A stretch of 64,000 nucleotides of DNA from Arthrobacter sp. 135MFCol5.1. Its GTDB lineage: Bacteria > Actinomycetota > Actinomycetes > Actinomycetales > Micrococcaceae. This document shows positions 35,714-46,122 of this stretch, piece by piece (positions within the stretch are counted from its first letter, which is position 1; every line of letters starts with the position of its first letter). The notes below the pieces were generated by a model. That model saw nothing but the letters and a program-made list of their open reading frames with translations, had not been told where the DNA came from and searched no databases. The DNA lies in the NCBI RefSeq assembly GCF_000374865.1, contig NZ_KB895460.1, forward strand, positions 1-64,000, in the 5' to 3' direction. The translations under genes and the position numbers were made by a program.

Positions 35714-37154
35714 GCCCGTTGCCGATGAACGAGAACACCAGGAGCCGGCCGTCGGCGTCCACCACGTAGCCGCTCAGGGCCAGGACGGTGTTCAAGGTCC
35801 CGGTCTTGGCGCGCACCAGGCCTGCCCCGCCCGCCGTGCCGGCATCCCCGTACCGGGTGTCCAGGGTGCCGGACAGGCCGCCCACCGGAAAGCCGTCCAA
35901 GGCACCGCGCAGCCTGGCATCGGCACCGGTGGTCATGGCCCTGACCACGTCCGTGAACTGGCGGGCCGATACCTGGTTGCCCAGGGCCAGCCCGCACACG
36001 TCCGCCAGTTTGATGGTGTCCGTGGCGACTCCGGCGGCCCCCGCCTCGGCAACGACCGCTGCCGTTGCGCCGTCATTGCTGCCGGACCGGCCGGTGGCCA
36101 GCGCCGCCATCCGGCCCATGGTCTCGGCCAGGTAGTTGTCCGATACCTGCAGCATCAGGTCCACCTGCTCGGCCACGGTGGCCGATTCAACCTCTGCCAG
36201 CACCACGGGCTGCGCCTGCACGGCGGCGCCTGCCGCCGTGGCCGTGCCGGGTGCGCGTTCGACGCCGGCCGCGACGGTCAGGCCCGCTCCGGCGCCTGCA
36301 GCGCGGAGCCGCGCAGCGAATTCCCCGGCCGCGGCCATGGCTGCGTCCTGCGGCCGTGGGCCTGTGGTGACCGCAGGATCGAAGCGCGCGGAGTTGAGGG
36401 CGAGTGGGTAGAGCGGGGCAATTTCGCCGGCTTCCACGTCGCCCGCCAGCCAGGCCGGGTTCAGCGCGGGACCGGTGAAGAGCGAGTCATCCAGCAGCAC
36501 TGTAATTTCCCCGGTGGTGCCGGCAGCCCGCAAGGCATCCACGGCCTGCGCCGCAAGGGTGGCCAGGCCGGCGTGGCCCAGGGTTTGTTCGGGCCGCGAC
36601 TCCCCGGCCCCCAGCAGGACGTCGCCGCCACCTACCAGCACTACCTGCCCGGGAGCGGGACCGCGCAGCACCTTGGTGGCGAAGCGGTGGTCCGGCCCCA
36701 GGGTCCGCAGCGCGGCTGCCGACGTCAGCAGCTTGAGGTTGGACGCCGGCACCCGGCCTTCCGAGCCGCCCCGGTCAAAAAGGACCTGGCCGGTGGACGC
36801 GTCCTGCACCATGCCCGTGAAAGTGCCGCCGCCGTCGGTGGCCAACAGCGGATCCACTTGGGCCGCCACCGCCGAGGGCGTGGGCACCGGCGCGGACTGC
36901 TGGAGCGGGGCAAGGACTTGCGGGGCGGACACCGTGGCGGGGAGCTGCTGCCAGGCCGGAACCGGCGCGGCAGCGACAGTCGCTCCGGGGGCGACGAATC
37001 CCGGTGCCACCAGCAGGGCCGCCGGGACTGCCAGGACCAACAGCAGCAAGACCACCAGCACCGGGGGGATGGCCGCCCGCAGGGCCTGGCCCAGGCCTGC
37101 GGAGCCCAAGGAACGCCGGCCACGCCGGGATTCCGTGCCGGTTGTGTTGCTCAT
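35637..37154 (-). CDS. dacB: D-alanyl-D-alanine carboxypeptidase/endopeptidase (PBP4, peptidase S13)
   Basis: The 505-residue penicillin-binding protein trims peptidoglycan outside the membrane. An N-terminal basic segment and one transmembrane/signal helix (about residues 30-52) precede the catalytic domain. Active-site motifs are SNLKLLTSA (SxxK, near residue 147), SDNYLAE (SxN, near 360) and AKTGTLNT (KTG, near 450). The middle region is long and Ala/Gly-rich, as in family S13. It diverges from ppa. Confidence 0.94.
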   Translation of the reverse strand: MSNTTGTESRRGRRSLGSAGLGQALRAAIPPVLVVLLLLVLAVPAALLVAPGFVAPGATVAAAPVPAWQQLPATVSAPQVLAPLQQSAPVPTPSAVAAQVDPLLATDGGGTFTGMVQDASTGQVLFDRGGSEGRVPASNLKLLTSAAALRTLGPDHRFATKVLRGPAPGQVVLVGGGDVLLGAGESRPEQTLGHAGLATLAAQAVDALRAAGTTGEITVLLDDSLFTGPALNPAWLAGDVEAGEIAPLYPLALNSARFDPAVTTGPRPQDAAMAAAGEFAARLRAAGAGAGLTVAAGVERAPGTATAAGAAVQAQPVVLAEVESATVAEQVDLMLQVSDNYLAETMGRMAALATGRSGSNDGATAAVVAEAGAAGVATDTIKLADVCGLALGNQVSARQFTDVVRAMTTGADARLRGALDGFPVGGLSGTLDTRYGDAGTAGGAGLVRAKTGTLNTVLALSGYVVDADGRLLVFSFIGNGLTPGAAGNKQALDRAATVLAGCGCR

Positions 37155-37308
37155 GCTGGTGCTGGTCCTCAAGTCCTGAAATTTCCCCACAAGTTCCTGA
37201 TTCCAGGGCCTCTCGCTATATCCTCAATAGTAGTCGGCGGTACCGACACTCTCTTTTGTGGGCCGTCAAGTGTGCCGCGCACCCCCTGTAATTGCCGAGG
37301 AGCATTCC

Positions 37309-37797
37309 ATGAAGCACGACGTGACCATCGAGATCCCCAAGGGATCACGCGTCAAGTATGAAGTTGACCACGAGACCGGCCGCGTCCGCCTGGACCGCGT
37401 CCTCTTCACCTCCATGCAGTACCCCACCCACTACGGGTACTTCGAAAACACCCTCGGCGAGGACGGCGACCCGCTGGACGCGCTGGTGCTGCTGCAGGAC
37501 TTCGACCTGCACCCCGGCGTCATCGTCGAATCACGCCCCATCGGCGTCTTCAACATGACCGACGACGGTGGCGGAGACGCCAAGATCCTGTGCGTCCCGG
37601 TGGATGCCCGCTTTGACCACATCCAGGAAGTGAGCGATGTCAACGAGTTCCTGATCAAGGAAATCGAGCACTTCTTCACCCGCTACAAGGACCTGGAGCC
37701 CGGCAAGTGGGTCAAGGCCGAGGGCTGGGGCGACCGTGCCGCCGCCGAAGCCGAATTGGAAGCCTCCATCAAGCGCTACGTGCCCACCGGCCACTAA
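37309..37797 (+). CDS. ppa: Inorganic pyrophosphatase
   Basis: The 162-residue soluble family I enzyme hydrolyses pyrophosphate. Metal-binding acids are in the signature [12 protein letters not shown] (about residues 53-64), preceded by the substrate-site segment [30 protein letters not shown] follows. Length is normal for actinobacteria. The ATG has GAGGAG upstream. A long stem-loop terminator follows. Confidence 0.97.
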   Translation: MKHDVTIEIPKGSRVKYEVDHETGRVRLDRVLFTSMQYPTHYGYFENTLGEDGDPLDALVLLQDFDLHPGVIVESRPIGVFNMTDDGGGDAKILCVPVDARFDHIQEVSDVNEFLIKEIEHFFTRYKDLEPGKWVKAEGWGDRAAAEAELEASIKRYVPTGH

Positions 37798-37837
37798 TTC
37801 CTGCGGCGGCCCGCCTGCGCGCGGCCTTCGCCACAAG

Positions 37838-37900
37838 TCCCCGCATCTCGGACTATTCCCCGCATCACGCGATGGGGAATTGTCCGGGAGGCGGGGATTT
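37838..37900 (+). terminator. Long stem-loop terminator after ppa
   Basis: An imperfect stem of about 22 bp is formed by CCCCGC, TCTCGGAC and ATTCCCC with their complements GGGGAAT, GTCCGGGA and GCGGGG at 37874-37896. ATTTCTG follows. It would end ppa transcription before the esterase gene. Confidence 0.65.
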
Positions 37901-37940
37901 CTGTTGTCCGGCCACTGGAAATCTGTGGAATCGTGGACCT

Positions 37941-39284
37941 GTGCCTACCGAGCCGACGCTTAACTCCACGTTGTTGTTCAATCCGCCCTGCGGCCCCGTC
38001 ACCGGCTGGCGGGACGGCGATGTCCTTCGTGCCACCGGAATCCCGTACGCCCGGGCCCCACGTTTCCAAGCCCCGGCACCGGTCGCGGACTGGACCAGCG
38101 ACTATGCCGCCACGGCGTTGGCCCCGGCCTGCCCGCAAGGCCCGGTCCCGTTCCTCGACGACGTCCTGGGCACCACCTACGGGGAGCTCCCGGGCAGCGA
38201 GGACTGCCAGAACCTCTCCATCACCATGCCCGGCGACCTCCAGCCGGGGGAACGGCTGCCCGTCATGGTGTGGATCCATGGAGGTTCCTACACCACCGGA
38301 TCCGGAGACCTGGCCATCTTCGATCCCGCCAGGCTGGTGTCCGAAAACCGCGTGGTGGTGGTAACCGTGACCTACCGCCTGGGCCTGTTTGGGTTCCTGG
38401 CCACGCCGGCCGGTCGTCCAGGCAACCTGGGTCTCCTGGACCAGCTGGAAGCCTTCCGCTGGGTACAGCGGAACATCGGGGCGTTCGGCGGCGACCCGGG
38501 CCGGGTGACCGCCTTCGGCCAGTCCGCCGGCGGCGACGCGATCGCCCACCTCATGGCCACGCCGGACGCGCCCGGGCTCTTCCAGCGTGCCATCATCCAA
38601 AGCGCACCGCTGGGCATTGCCCTGGGACGCGCCCGGATGAACCATGCCATGGGCATCGCCGCCGAAACGGTGACCGAGGAAACGCCGGCCATGGAGGTGG
38701 TGGAACGCGAGGCACAGGTCGCCCAGGTGGCGCGGAAGTTCGGGATGCTCGCGGCCATGCCGTTTGGAACGCAGTACGGCCACGATCCGCTCCCGGAGGA
38801 GGATGCCATCGAGGCGGCCTGGGACCGGACCGCCCCCGCGATTGACGTGCTGATCGGGCACACAACCGAGGAAGCCCGGTTGTTCCTCCCCCGCAGCCCG
38901 TGGCTCATGCGGTTGGCCGCCGTTCCGTTGGTGGGTGCCACTGCCGTCCGCGCCATCGACTGGGTGGTCACCGAAACCGTGTACGGCCGGGCCACCCGCC
39001 GCTTTGCCCGCCGGCACGCGAAGGCAGGCGGCCGCGCGCACCGGTACGTCCTGGACTGGCACGCCCCCGGCAACATTTTCGGCGCAGCCCACACCATCGA
39101 CCTGCCCCTGCTGCTCGGCACCCGGAAGACCTGGGACGGCGTGGGCCTGATCAACGGTGCCCGGTGGGAGGACGTGGACTCTACCGGCCGTTCAGTGCGG
39201 GCCCTGTGGGCCGGCTTTGCCCGGGGCGATGACCTGGGCGAGGCCGGAGCCGTTGACGGGGCGCTGCGCTACAGGCGCGTCTGA
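37941..39284 (+). CDS. Type-B carboxylesterase
   Basis: The 447-residue alpha/beta hydrolase has the oxyanion-hole segment VMVWIHGGSYTTGSG near residue 110 and the nucleophile elbow TAFGQSAGGDAIAHL (Ser about 192). The His region is IFGAAHTIDLPLLLG near 380. It is shorter than typical 490-550-residue members, lacking part of the variable middle. The GTG at 37941 was chosen because the longer frame crosses the ppa end and terminator. No signal peptide. Substrate unknown. Confidence 0.85.
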   Translation: MPTEPTLNSTLLFNPPCGPVTGWRDGDVLRATGIPYARAPRFQAPAPVADWTSDYAATALAPACPQGPVPFLDDVLGTTYGELPGSEDCQNLSITMPGDLQPGERLPVMVWIHGGSYTTGSGDLAIFDPARLVSENRVVVVTVTYRLGLFGFLATPAGRPGNLGLLDQLEAFRWVQRNIGAFGGDPGRVTAFGQSAGGDAIAHLMATPDAPGLFQRAIIQSAPLGIALGRARMNHAMGIAAETVTEETPAMEVVEREAQVAQVARKFGMLAAMPFGTQYGHDPLPEEDAIEAAWDRTAPAIDVLIGHTTEEARLFLPRSPWLMRLAAVPLVGATAVRAIDWVVTETVYGRATRRFARRHAKAGGRAHRYVLDWHAPGNIFGAAHTIDLPLLLGTRKTWDGVGLINGARWEDVDSTGRSVRALWAGFARGDDLGEAGAVDGALRYRRV

Positions 39285-39291
39285 GCCCGGC

Positions 39292-40065
39292 ATGAAGACC
39301 CTCGGCGTGGACCTCGCGGCGGCCACCAGGAAGACCGCGGTGGCGGTCATTGAGTGGGGCGCAGGCAGCACGGGCAGCGGGGCCGCCCGGCTCACCCACC
39401 TGGCCCTGGACGTGGACGACCAGCACATCGTGGAGCTGTTCGGCAGCACCGACATGACCGGCGTCGACTGCCCCGTAGGCTGGCCCGATGCCCTGATCCC
39501 GTTCCTCACCGGGCACCTGGACAACATCGCGGCCCCTGTCCTTGAACACGACGGAATCGCCGGCCGCCGGCTGCTCGCGTACCGGGACACGGACCGTTTC
39601 TGCACGGCACGGACAGGCCTGATCCCGCTCAGCGTCTCCGCGGACCGGCTGGCCCACCCTGCCATGCGCTGCGCGGTCATCCAGGCAAAGATCGCCCAAC
39701 TCCACGGCCCGCAGCCAAGGGACGGTTCCGGCCGCCTGGCCGAGGTGTACCCCGCGGCGTCCCTGAAGATCTGGGGCCTCAACGGCCGCGGCTACAAGGG
39801 CCGCGGCGTCCCGGAAGCCGAGCGCCTGGCCCTCCTGCTGGCCGCCCTCGAGGAACAGGCGCCGTGGCTGGACCTGGCCGGGCACCGCGACAGCCTGGCA
39901 GGCTCGGACGACCTCTTCGACGCCGTCATCGCCTCCCTGACCGCCCGCGCCGCCGCCCGGCGTCGTACCCTCCTGCCGGACAGCACCCACGCAGCGGCCG
40001 CCCGCACCGAAGGCTGGATCCACCTTCCGGACTCCCGCCTCGACGAACTCCCGGACAGCTCCTAG
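39292..40065 (+). CDS. DUF429 domain protein
   Basis: The 257-residue protein starts with a nuclease/kinase-like acidic motif [19 protein letters not shown]. It has [14 protein letters not shown] and the conserved RDTDRF segment, then [14 protein letters not shown], all typical of DUF429, an RNase H-like-fold family of unknown role. It follows the esterase by 7 bp and probably shares its mRNA. Its stop codon overlaps the convergent phosphoketolase stop codon (CTAG). Confidence 0.82.
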   Translation: MKTLGVDLAAATRKTAVAVIEWGAGSTGSGAARLTHLALDVDDQHIVELFGSTDMTGVDCPVGWPDALIPFLTGHLDNIAAPVLEHDGIAGRRLLAYRDTDRFCTARTGLIPLSVSADRLAHPAMRCAVIQAKIAQLHGPQPRDGSGRLAEVYPAASLKIWGLNGRGYKGRGVPEAERLALLLAALEEQAPWLDLAGHRDSLAGSDDLFDAVIASLTARAAARRRTLLPDSTHAAAARTEGWIHLPDSRLDELPDSS

Positions 40066-42488
40066 CCGCCCAGGGTCCAGTTCCGGATTTCCGCCGGGTC
40101 CTCGCCATGCGTGCGGGTGTGCTCGCGGGCCCGGTTGCGCCGGTCCTGCAGGTCCTGGCGCAATAAGGCATGCTTCCCCGCCAGGCCGGGGACACGGTCG
40201 ATCGCGTCGATGGCCAGGGTGAAGCGGTCAATGCCGTTGAGCATGGCCATATCGAACGGCGTGGTGGTGGTGCCCTCTTCCTTGTACCCGTGCACGTGCA
40301 GGCCCTGCTGGTTGGTGCGGCGGTACGCGAGCCGGTGGATCAGCGCCGGATAGCCGTGGTAGGCGAAAATGACCGGCTTGTCGGTGGTGAAGATCCCGTC
40401 GAAGTCGTGCGCGGGGAGGCCGTGGGGATGCTCGCTGTCATCCTGCAGCCGCATCAGGTCCACCACGTTCACCACCCGTACCTTGAGCCCGGGAGCGCCG
40501 TCCCGGAGCAGTTCCGCGGCGGCCACGGTCTCCACGGTGGGGACATCACCGGCGCAGGCCAGGACGACGTCGGGCTCCTCACCTGGCACCTCGGACCCCG
40601 CGAACGTCCAGATGCCCAGGCCGCGCCGGCAATGGTTGGCGGCGTCCGCCGGACCCAACCAGGTGGGCGACGGTTGCTTGCCGCTGACCACGATGTTCAC
40701 GTAGTCGGTGGAGGCCAGGCAGTGCTCCATGACGGAGAGCAGGGTATTGGTGTCCGGCGGCAGGTAGACCCGGATGACCTCTGCCTTCTTGTTCACCGCG
40801 TGGTCGATGAACCCTGGATCCTGGTGCGAGAAGCCATTGTGGTCCTGCTGCCAGACGTGCGAGGACAGCAAGTAGTTCAGGGAGGCCACCGGCCGGCGCC
40901 ATGGCAGCCCGCGGGAAACCTTCAGCCATTTGGCGTGCTGGTTGAACATGGAATCGACAATGTGGACGAAGGCCTCGTAGCAGTTGAAGACCCCGTGCCG
41001 GCCGGTCAGGAGATATCCTTCCAGCCAGCCCTGGCACAGGTGCTCGCTCAGCACCTCCAGGACCCGGCCGGAGCGCGCAAGGTGCTCGTCGACGTCGTCG
41101 ATCCTGTACTGCCACACCTTGTCGGTGGCCTCGTAGACGTTCTGCAGCCGGTTGGAGGCCGTCTCGTCCGGGCCGAACAGCCGGAAGTTCTCCATGTTCT
41201 GCGCGATGACGTCCCGCATCCAGGAGCCCAGCGTGACCATAGGGCTCACCCGTTCGGTACCCGGGTGGTGTACCTCCACGGCGTGGTCCCGGTAGGCGGG
41301 CAGCTTCAGGGCGCGCCTGAGCAGTCCGCCGTTGGCATGCGGTGTGGCGCTCATGCGGAAGTCGCCGGTGGGGGCGCCCTCGGCGACGTCGGCGCGGAGC
41401 CGGCCGCCGCCGTCGAACAGTTCCCGGGGCCGGTAGGACTGCATCCATTCCTCCAGCTGCTTCAGGTGGTCACCGTTGGTGCGGACTTCGGACAGCGGCA
41501 CCTGGTGCGCCCGCCACGTGCCTTCAACCTGCAGCCCGTCCACGGTCCGCGGCCCGGTCCAGCCCTTGGGCGAGCGCAGCACGATCAGGGGCCAGCGGTG
41601 TCCGCCCTCCCCCGCCTCTTCACCGGAAGCGTCCTGCCGGTGGGCATCCTGGATGGCCTTGATGTCCGCCAGGCACCGGTCCAGGACGCCGGCGAAATCA
41701 CGGTGTGCCTGTTCCGTGTTGTCCGGGTCGGCCACGGTGACGAAGTACGGTTCGTGTCCGTACCCGCGCAGCAGCTGCTCCAACTGCTGCTCAGGCATCC
41801 GGGCCAGGATGGTGGGATTGGCGATCTTGTAGCCGTTCAGGTGCAGGATGGGCAGCACCGCGCCGTCCGCTGCGGGATCCAGGAAGTTGTGGGAGTGCCA
41901 GCTGGCAGCCAGGGGCCCGGTTTCCGCCTCGCCGTCGCCAATCACGACGGCGGTCACCAGCTGCGGGTTGTCGAACACCGACCCGTACGCGTGCGCCAGG
42001 GAATACCCGAGTTCCCCGCCTTCGCTGATGGAGCCGGGAGTTTCCGGGGCGGCATGGCTGGGGATGCCGCCGGGGTAGGAGAACTGCCGGAACAGTTCAG
42101 CCATGCCGGCCTCATCGTTGCCCACGTGCGCATAGATTTCGGAGTAGGTCCCCTCCATCCAGGCATTGGCGACGACGGCGGGACCGCCATGGCCGGGACC
42201 GGCAACAAAGAGCATCTCCAGGGAGTCGCGGCGGATCACGCGGTTCAGGTGGGCGTAGACGAAGTTAAGCCCGGGCGTGGTGCCCCAGTGGCCCAACAGC
42301 CGGGACTTGGTGTCCGCCGCCTGCAGCGGCTCCCGCAGCAACGGGTTGGAGCGCAGGTAAATCTGCCCCACGGAGAGGTAGTTGGCGGCGCGCCACCAGC
42401 GGTCCACCAGGGCCAGATCGTCCGCCGACGCCCCGGCCTGCCCCCGCCGGTCGTGCCGCATGTCGTCGTGCCCTGTATTCCCGGCCAT
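40062..42488 (-). CDS. xfp: Phosphoketolase (xylulose-5-/fructose-6-phosphate)
   Basis: The 808-residue thiamine-diphosphate enzyme splits xylulose 5-phosphate or fructose 6-phosphate with phosphate into acetyl phosphate plus a triose or tetrose. Conserved blocks are [54 protein letters not shown] (ThDP) and [19 protein letters not shown]. The ATG at 42488 has AAGGA five bases upstream. Phosphate acetyltransferase and acetate kinase genes are not adjacent. Confidence 0.96.
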   Translation of the reverse strand: MAGNTGHDDMRHDRRGQAGASADDLALVDRWWRAANYLSVGQIYLRSNPLLREPLQAADTKSRLLGHWGTTPGLNFVYAHLNRVIRRDSLEMLFVAGPGHGGPAVVANAWMEGTYSEIYAHVGNDEAGMAELFRQFSYPGGIPSHAAPETPGSISEGGELGYSLAHAYGSVFDNPQLVTAVVIGDGEAETGPLAASWHSHNFLDPAADGAVLPILHLNGYKIANPTILARMPEQQLEQLLRGYGHEPYFVTVADPDNTEQAHRDFAGVLDRCLADIKAIQDAHRQDASGEEAGEGGHRWPLIVLRSPKGWTGPRTVDGLQVEGTWRAHQVPLSEVRTNGDHLKQLEEWMQSYRPRELFDGGGRLRADVAEGAPTGDFRMSATPHANGGLLRRALKLPAYRDHAVEVHHPGTERVSPMVTLGSWMRDVIAQNMENFRLFGPDETASNRLQNVYEATDKVWQYRIDDVDEHLARSGRVLEVLSEHLCQGWLEGYLLTGRHGVFNCYEAFVHIVDSMFNQHAKWLKVSRGLPWRRPVASLNYLLSSHVWQQDHNGFSHQDPGFIDHAVNKKAEVIRVYLPPDTNTLLSVMEHCLASTDYVNIVVSGKQPSPTWLGPADAANHCRRGLGIWTFAGSEVPGEEPDVVLACAGDVPTVETVAAAELLRDGAPGLKVRVVNVVDLMRLQDDSEHPHGLPAHDFDGIFTTDKPVIFAYHGYPALIHRLAYRRTNQQGLHVHGYKEEGTTTTPFDMAMLNGIDRFTLAIDAIDRVPGLAGKHALLRQDLQDRRNRAREHTRTHGEDPAEIRNWTLGG

Positions 42489-42655
42489 AGCCATCCTTAC
42501 ATCGGGTGTGCCGCTGGGCGGCCGTTCCCCCATGGCAACAGATGAAGGGGCACGCAGGCAAGGCCCGGCGTCGTGCCCCGCGCCCATTCCAGGACTTTCA
42601 CACCCCCGGCCGCGGCGGTTTCGTCATTTCTACTTCCGGGTAGTGTGTACCCAGA

Positions 42656-43255
42656 ATGTTCACGCTGACCATCAACCAGACTGACAGCCGGCGCGACGGC
42701 GACCAGGTGCCGCAGCTGCTCAAAGCGCTGCGACATATCCCTGCGCGCCTGGATTTTGACCGGTCCGTCGAGGATGAAGTGCAGGGTGTGGTGGACTGCC
42801 CGCACCAGGCTGTGGAGGCGGCGCTGATCGCTTTGCGCAGCGGATCCTGGTACGTGGGAATCGGCGCCGGGCCGGTGGACGAGCCGCTGCCCAACCAAAT
42901 CAAGGACGCCACCGGCCATGGCCTGGTCTACGCGCGCAGGGCCGTGGACCGGCTCCGCAGCAGCAAGGAGCGGATTCCGGTTGCAGTGGAGGGGCCCCTT
43001 GCCGATGTGGCCCATGACGCGGAGGCCGTGCTGCGGCTGCTCGGACACATTGTCCGGGACCGTTCCGGCGCCGAATGGCGGGTGCTGGACCTGCTGACGC
43101 CCGGGGTCCGCGGCCAGCAAAAAGCGGTGGCGCAGGAACTGGGCATCACCACCCAGGCTGTCAGCAAGGCAGTGTCCCGGGCGCAGTGGAACGAGGAACA
43201 TTCCGCCCGGCCCGCGGCAGCGAGGCTGCTGGCCCTGATCCTCGAAGCGAGGTAG
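42656..43255 (+). CDS. Putative DNA-binding protein with C-terminal helix-turn-helix
   Basis: The 199-residue protein has a mixed N-terminal domain (residues 1-125) with VEAALIALRSGSWYVGIGAGPV, reminiscent of SatD-like proteins. A C-terminal helix-turn-helix includes VRGQQKAVAQELGITTQAVSKAV (split at the turn GI). It is divergent from phosphoketolase, 167 bp apart, so it could regulate that gene. I know no characterised homologue, and the link to phosphoketolase is inference from position. Confidence 0.65.
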   Translation: MFTLTINQTDSRRDGDQVPQLLKALRHIPARLDFDRSVEDEVQGVVDCPHQAVEAALIALRSGSWYVGIGAGPVDEPLPNQIKDATGHGLVYARRAVDRLRSSKERIPVAVEGPLADVAHDAEAVLRLLGHIVRDRSGAEWRVLDLLTPGVRGQQKAVAQELGITTQAVSKAVSRAQWNEEHSARPAAARLLALILEAR

Positions 43256-43308
43256 CAAGGCCCGCCCTGCGCTGGGGCAGGCCTGCTTAGCCCCCGTCAG
43301 GAGGCTGT

Positions 43309-43893
43309 TCAGGCCCCCGCGGCCGCCATCATCGGTTCACCGTTGAAATACTCCAGCTTCCACCCGTCCACAGCATGGTGGTGTGCCAGATTCAGGGCGG
43401 CGTTGTCCACGCTGGCCAAGGTCTGGCCGATGGCACGGCTGAGGCTGACCCGCAGCAGGGTGCCGTGCGCCACCACCAGTATCCGCTGCCCACGGAATTC
43501 CTCCGCCAATGCCTCAAGCGCGGCGAGGCCACGGTCCGCCGCCTCGGCTTCGCTTTCAGCACCCTTGAACCCGCCGGGCACTCGCAGCGCCTCCAGTTCG
43601 GGGCCGGCCTGCATTCCTTCGGCCGGTCCGAAGCTGCGCTCGGTCAGTTCGGGGATGCGCCGGGCCACCGCGAACCCCAATCCTTCGGCGATCAGGTCCG
43701 CGGTCTCGGCGGCCCGGCTCAGCGGGGAGGACACGATCACGTCCCATTCGTACGGGGCCAGGACGGCGACGGCGTCACGTGCCTGGCCGCGTCCGACGTC
43801 GTTCAGGGGGATATCGGTGGCACCCTGCAGCCGGCGCTCGGCATTCCAGTCGGTCTGGCCATGGCGGACGAGGGCGAACGTCGTAAGGGTCAT
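43309..43893 (-). CDS. Histidine phosphatase family protein
   Basis: The 194-residue protein has the RHG catalytic motif ALVRHGQTDWNAERRLQG (residues 7-24) with phosphohistidine at about 11. The second Arg is in SSPLSRAAETADLI, and LVVAHGTLLRVSL gives the second His. It belongs to the phosphoglycerate-mutase-like branch; substrate unknown. It lies 60 bp downstream of the HAD phosphatase, likely in the same run. Confidence 0.93.
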   Translation of the reverse strand: MTLTTFALVRHGQTDWNAERRLQGATDIPLNDVGRGQARDAVAVLAPYEWDVIVSSPLSRAAETADLIAEGLGFAVARRIPELTERSFGPAEGMQAGPELEALRVPGGFKGAESEAEAADRGLAALEALAEEFRGQRILVVAHGTLLRVSLSRAIGQTLASVDNAALNLAHHHAVDGWKLEYFNGEPMMAAAGA

Positions 43894-43953
43894 GATCCTA
43901 TTCTGCCTTGGCGCCCGGTGCCGGCTGGAATTCGGGCTGCCGGAGTGGGCAGG

Positions 43954-44838
43954 TCAGAGGAGGCTGCGCAGTACGTGGGCGGCGCCGTCGTCGAACACCG
44001 AGTGGGTGACCTCATCGGCCGCCGCAATCACTTCCTCCGGAGCCTGCCCCATGGCAACTCCGCGGCCGGCCCAGCTGAGCATCTCGATATCGTTCCGGCC
44101 ATCGCCAACGGCCACGGTGCGGTGCTGCTCGATCCCGAGCCGGAGCCGAAGGTTCTCCAGGGCGCTGGCCTTGGTCACCCCTGCCGCTGCGATATCCAGC
44201 CATGCGGTCCAGCCCACCGAGTAGGTCACCCCGGCCAGTCCCACGTGGTCGATGGCTTCGTTGAATTCCTCGGGCGTGTTTTCAGTACTGAACACCACCA
44301 CGCGCACCGCGGTGGCCTCCAGCATGGTGTGGAAGTCGACGCCTACGGCCTCGACGCCGAAGCTGGCGTCCTGGAACCGTTCCGTGGAGAGGAAGTTTCC
44401 ATCGGCGTCCTCCAGCGCGTACTTGGCAGAGGGGAGCCGTTCCCGGAGGGCCCTCAGGGCAGGCCCGGGGTCGAAGGTGGCTTTGTGGATGACCTCGTAG
44501 CCGTTGGCCAGTTCGGGGTGGAGCCGGAGGGTCACGCCGCCGTTGCAGCAAACAGCGTAGCCGCGCTCTATGCCGATCTTTTCGATGACGGGGAGGGTGG
44601 CATTCAAGGAGCGGCCGGTGGCGATCATTACCTCGTGCCCGGCCGCCACTACCGCCTGCGCCGCGTCCCGCACGCCCGGCGTCATGTGGCCGTCGTGGTC
44701 CACCAGGGTGCCGTCCACGTCCAGCGCGACCATCAGCTTCTGGCCGATTCCCGAAAAGCCGTAGGTGTTGGTGTTGTCTTGGTTGTTCTCTCGCCGGTCA
44801 TCGTTGCCGGCGACTGAGGTTTCAGTCAGCGTTGTCAT
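43954..44838 (-). CDS. HAD-superfamily phosphatase, Cof type
   Basis: The 294-residue hydrolase has motif I VALDVDGTLVDHDG with nucleophile Asp near residue 39, motif II in MIATGRS, and motif IV VAVGDGRNDIEML near 235. A C2-type cap sits between. About 33 polar residues precede the core. Cof-type enzymes act on sugar phosphates or cofactor pyrophosphates; the substrate is not predictable. The ATG at 44838 was chosen because the longer frame runs into the repeat-flanked gap. Confidence 0.92.
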   Translation of the reverse strand: MTTLTETSVAGNDDRRENNQDNTNTYGFSGIGQKLMVALDVDGTLVDHDGHMTPGVRDAAQAVVAAGHEVMIATGRSLNATLPVIEKIGIERGYAVCCNGGVTLRLHPELANGYEVIHKATFDPGPALRALRERLPSAKYALEDADGNFLSTERFQDASFGVEAVGVDFHTMLEATAVRVVVFSTENTPEEFNEAIDHVGLAGVTYSVGWTAWLDIAAAGVTKASALENLRLRLGIEQHRTVAVGDGRNDIEMLSWAGRGVAMGQAPEEVIAAADEVTHSVFDDGAAHVLRSLL

Positions 44839-45005
44839 TGAAATAGTGAAGCAGACGTCACTGACAGGCGCTAGGACGCAGGACACAGCTTTACTGAACT
44901 GTTGATTAACTGCGGGTTTCCGCACCTCGAGGCGGGTCACCGGTGGTTCCGCGGTACCGCCTGTCAGAGGCTTGATCGCAGAGGACACCCTTCTAGAATC
45001 TGATT

Positions 45006-45019
45006 CGCGAACAAGCTTA
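45006..45019 (+). repeat. Direct repeat copy 1 flanking the AbiEi-like gene
   Basis: CGCGAACAAGCTTA is identical to 46161-46174. It lies 24 bp after the stop codon of the AbiEi-like gene (minus-strand sense). With the second copy it brackets a 1.1-kb segment holding just that gene. Confidence 0.6.
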
Positions 45020-45042
45020 GGGATAACCGGGGGTAGGGGCGC

Positions 45043-46047
45043 TCACCTGCTCCGGATGCCGGCAGCCAGGAGTTTGGCGCGTAGCCGGTCAGGATTCTGC
45101 AAGTCAGCCCAGCGCCAGCGGACGAAGCCATGACCAAGTGACCGGATCCGGTCCTCACGGATCTTCTCCCGATAGACCGCCTCCTCCGCGGTGATTCCTC
45201 CGCGCAGGGCGGCCTGAACATACTTGCCTTTGCCGTCGAATTCGCCAACCACCCCCGGGTTCGGCCACCAGCAGTCAGTCCTCCCAATGAAACCCTCCCG
45301 GTCGGCAAATGTGCGCTGAAGGACGGGCTGCTCAAAGCCAAGGAACTCGAAGACTGCCCTGCTGTAGGACTCCCCTACAGATTCCGACAACGGGCTGGCA
45401 AGGGAAGCGGCGCGTTCGGCACGTGCCGCGGCGGAAGCGTGCGGAAGCGCCCGGATCCCGTCCCGGATGTCCTGAAGCGACCACAAGCTGGCATCAGCGG
45501 GCATTCGGCCAGCTTTGTGCAGCTTTCGTGCGGCTCCGTCAGCAACAACCAGCGCCTGGCTCAGGCTGCGGGTTGCCATGATGTCCAAAGTGGTCTCCAC
45601 CAGCCCGAGACTGAGGAACTCGCCGTGGCGCACAGGTTCATGTACCTGCTTTAGCCGGTATTGGAGGGGGTAGGACCGCACCTCCCGCGCTTCCCGGGCG
45701 GCCTTGTCCGTGCCGAGGACCACGAACGGCGACTTCCTGATTCCGCTGCGGCCCGGCAGGCTGGTTGCCAACTCCACACATTGGGGGTCGCCCAGCGTTG
45801 GTAGGCCGATGGCCCATGCAGCCGTCTGCCCACAGAGGACCGCGCCGCTGACGGATCTCGCAATCGCCGCCGTCGACCACGCGAAGCGTTGTGCGGGCGT
45901 GGCACTGATCCAGTCATTGGTCCGCACGTAGAAGCCTCGCCGGAGCCGTACGAGCTGCCCGGCCTTGAAGGCGCGGTGCAGGGCATCAGTGCCGACGCCG
46001 GTGCGGAGTATGGCGGCAGTATCAATCAGGCCAGGTGGTATCTCCAT
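45043..46047 (-). CDS. AbiEi-type antitoxin-like N-terminus with PD-(D/E)XK-like C-terminus
   Basis: The 334-residue protein opens with a winged-helix-like AbiEi N-terminal segment, TDALHRAFKAGQLVRLRRGFYV (split after GQL), seen in AbiEi antitoxins. The last 90 residues look like a DUF559/Vsr-type nuclease, with SYSRAVFEFLGF, Asp in IGRTDCWWPN, then VGEFDGKGKY, fitting a D-Xn-E-X-D/K pattern. ENDs with basic GHGFVRWRWADL. No AbiEii toxin gene is adjacent. It lies between serS and the HAD gene and is bracketed by repeats. A defence or selfish role is inference; single genes of this kind are common in actinobacteria. Confidence 0.7.
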   Translation of the reverse strand: MEIPPGLIDTAAILRTGVGTDALHRAFKAGQLVRLRRGFYVRTNDWISATPAQRFAWSTAAIARSVSGAVLCGQTAAWAIGLPTLGDPQCVELATSLPGRSGIRKSPFVVLGTDKAAREAREVRSYPLQYRLKQVHEPVRHGEFLSLGLVETTLDIMATRSLSQALVVADGAARKLHKAGRMPADASLWSLQDIRDGIRALPHASAAARAERAASLASPLSESVGESYSRAVFEFLGFEQPVLQRTFADREGFIGRTDCWWPNPGVVGEFDGKGKYVQAALRGGITAEEAVYREKIREDRIRSLGHGFVRWRWADLQNPDRLRAKLLAAGIRSR

Positions 46048-46122
46048 ACCCCAAGGATGCGGGGCTGGAGCCTGCCGGGCGGTTCGCCCGCGGCCGTATG
46101 TGGACAGTTCTGGGCGAAACCA

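Noticed and set aside
40170..42545. 791-codon frame antisense to phosphoketolase
   Set aside because: No recognisable domain, Gly/Val-rich shadow of a strongly conserved enzyme.
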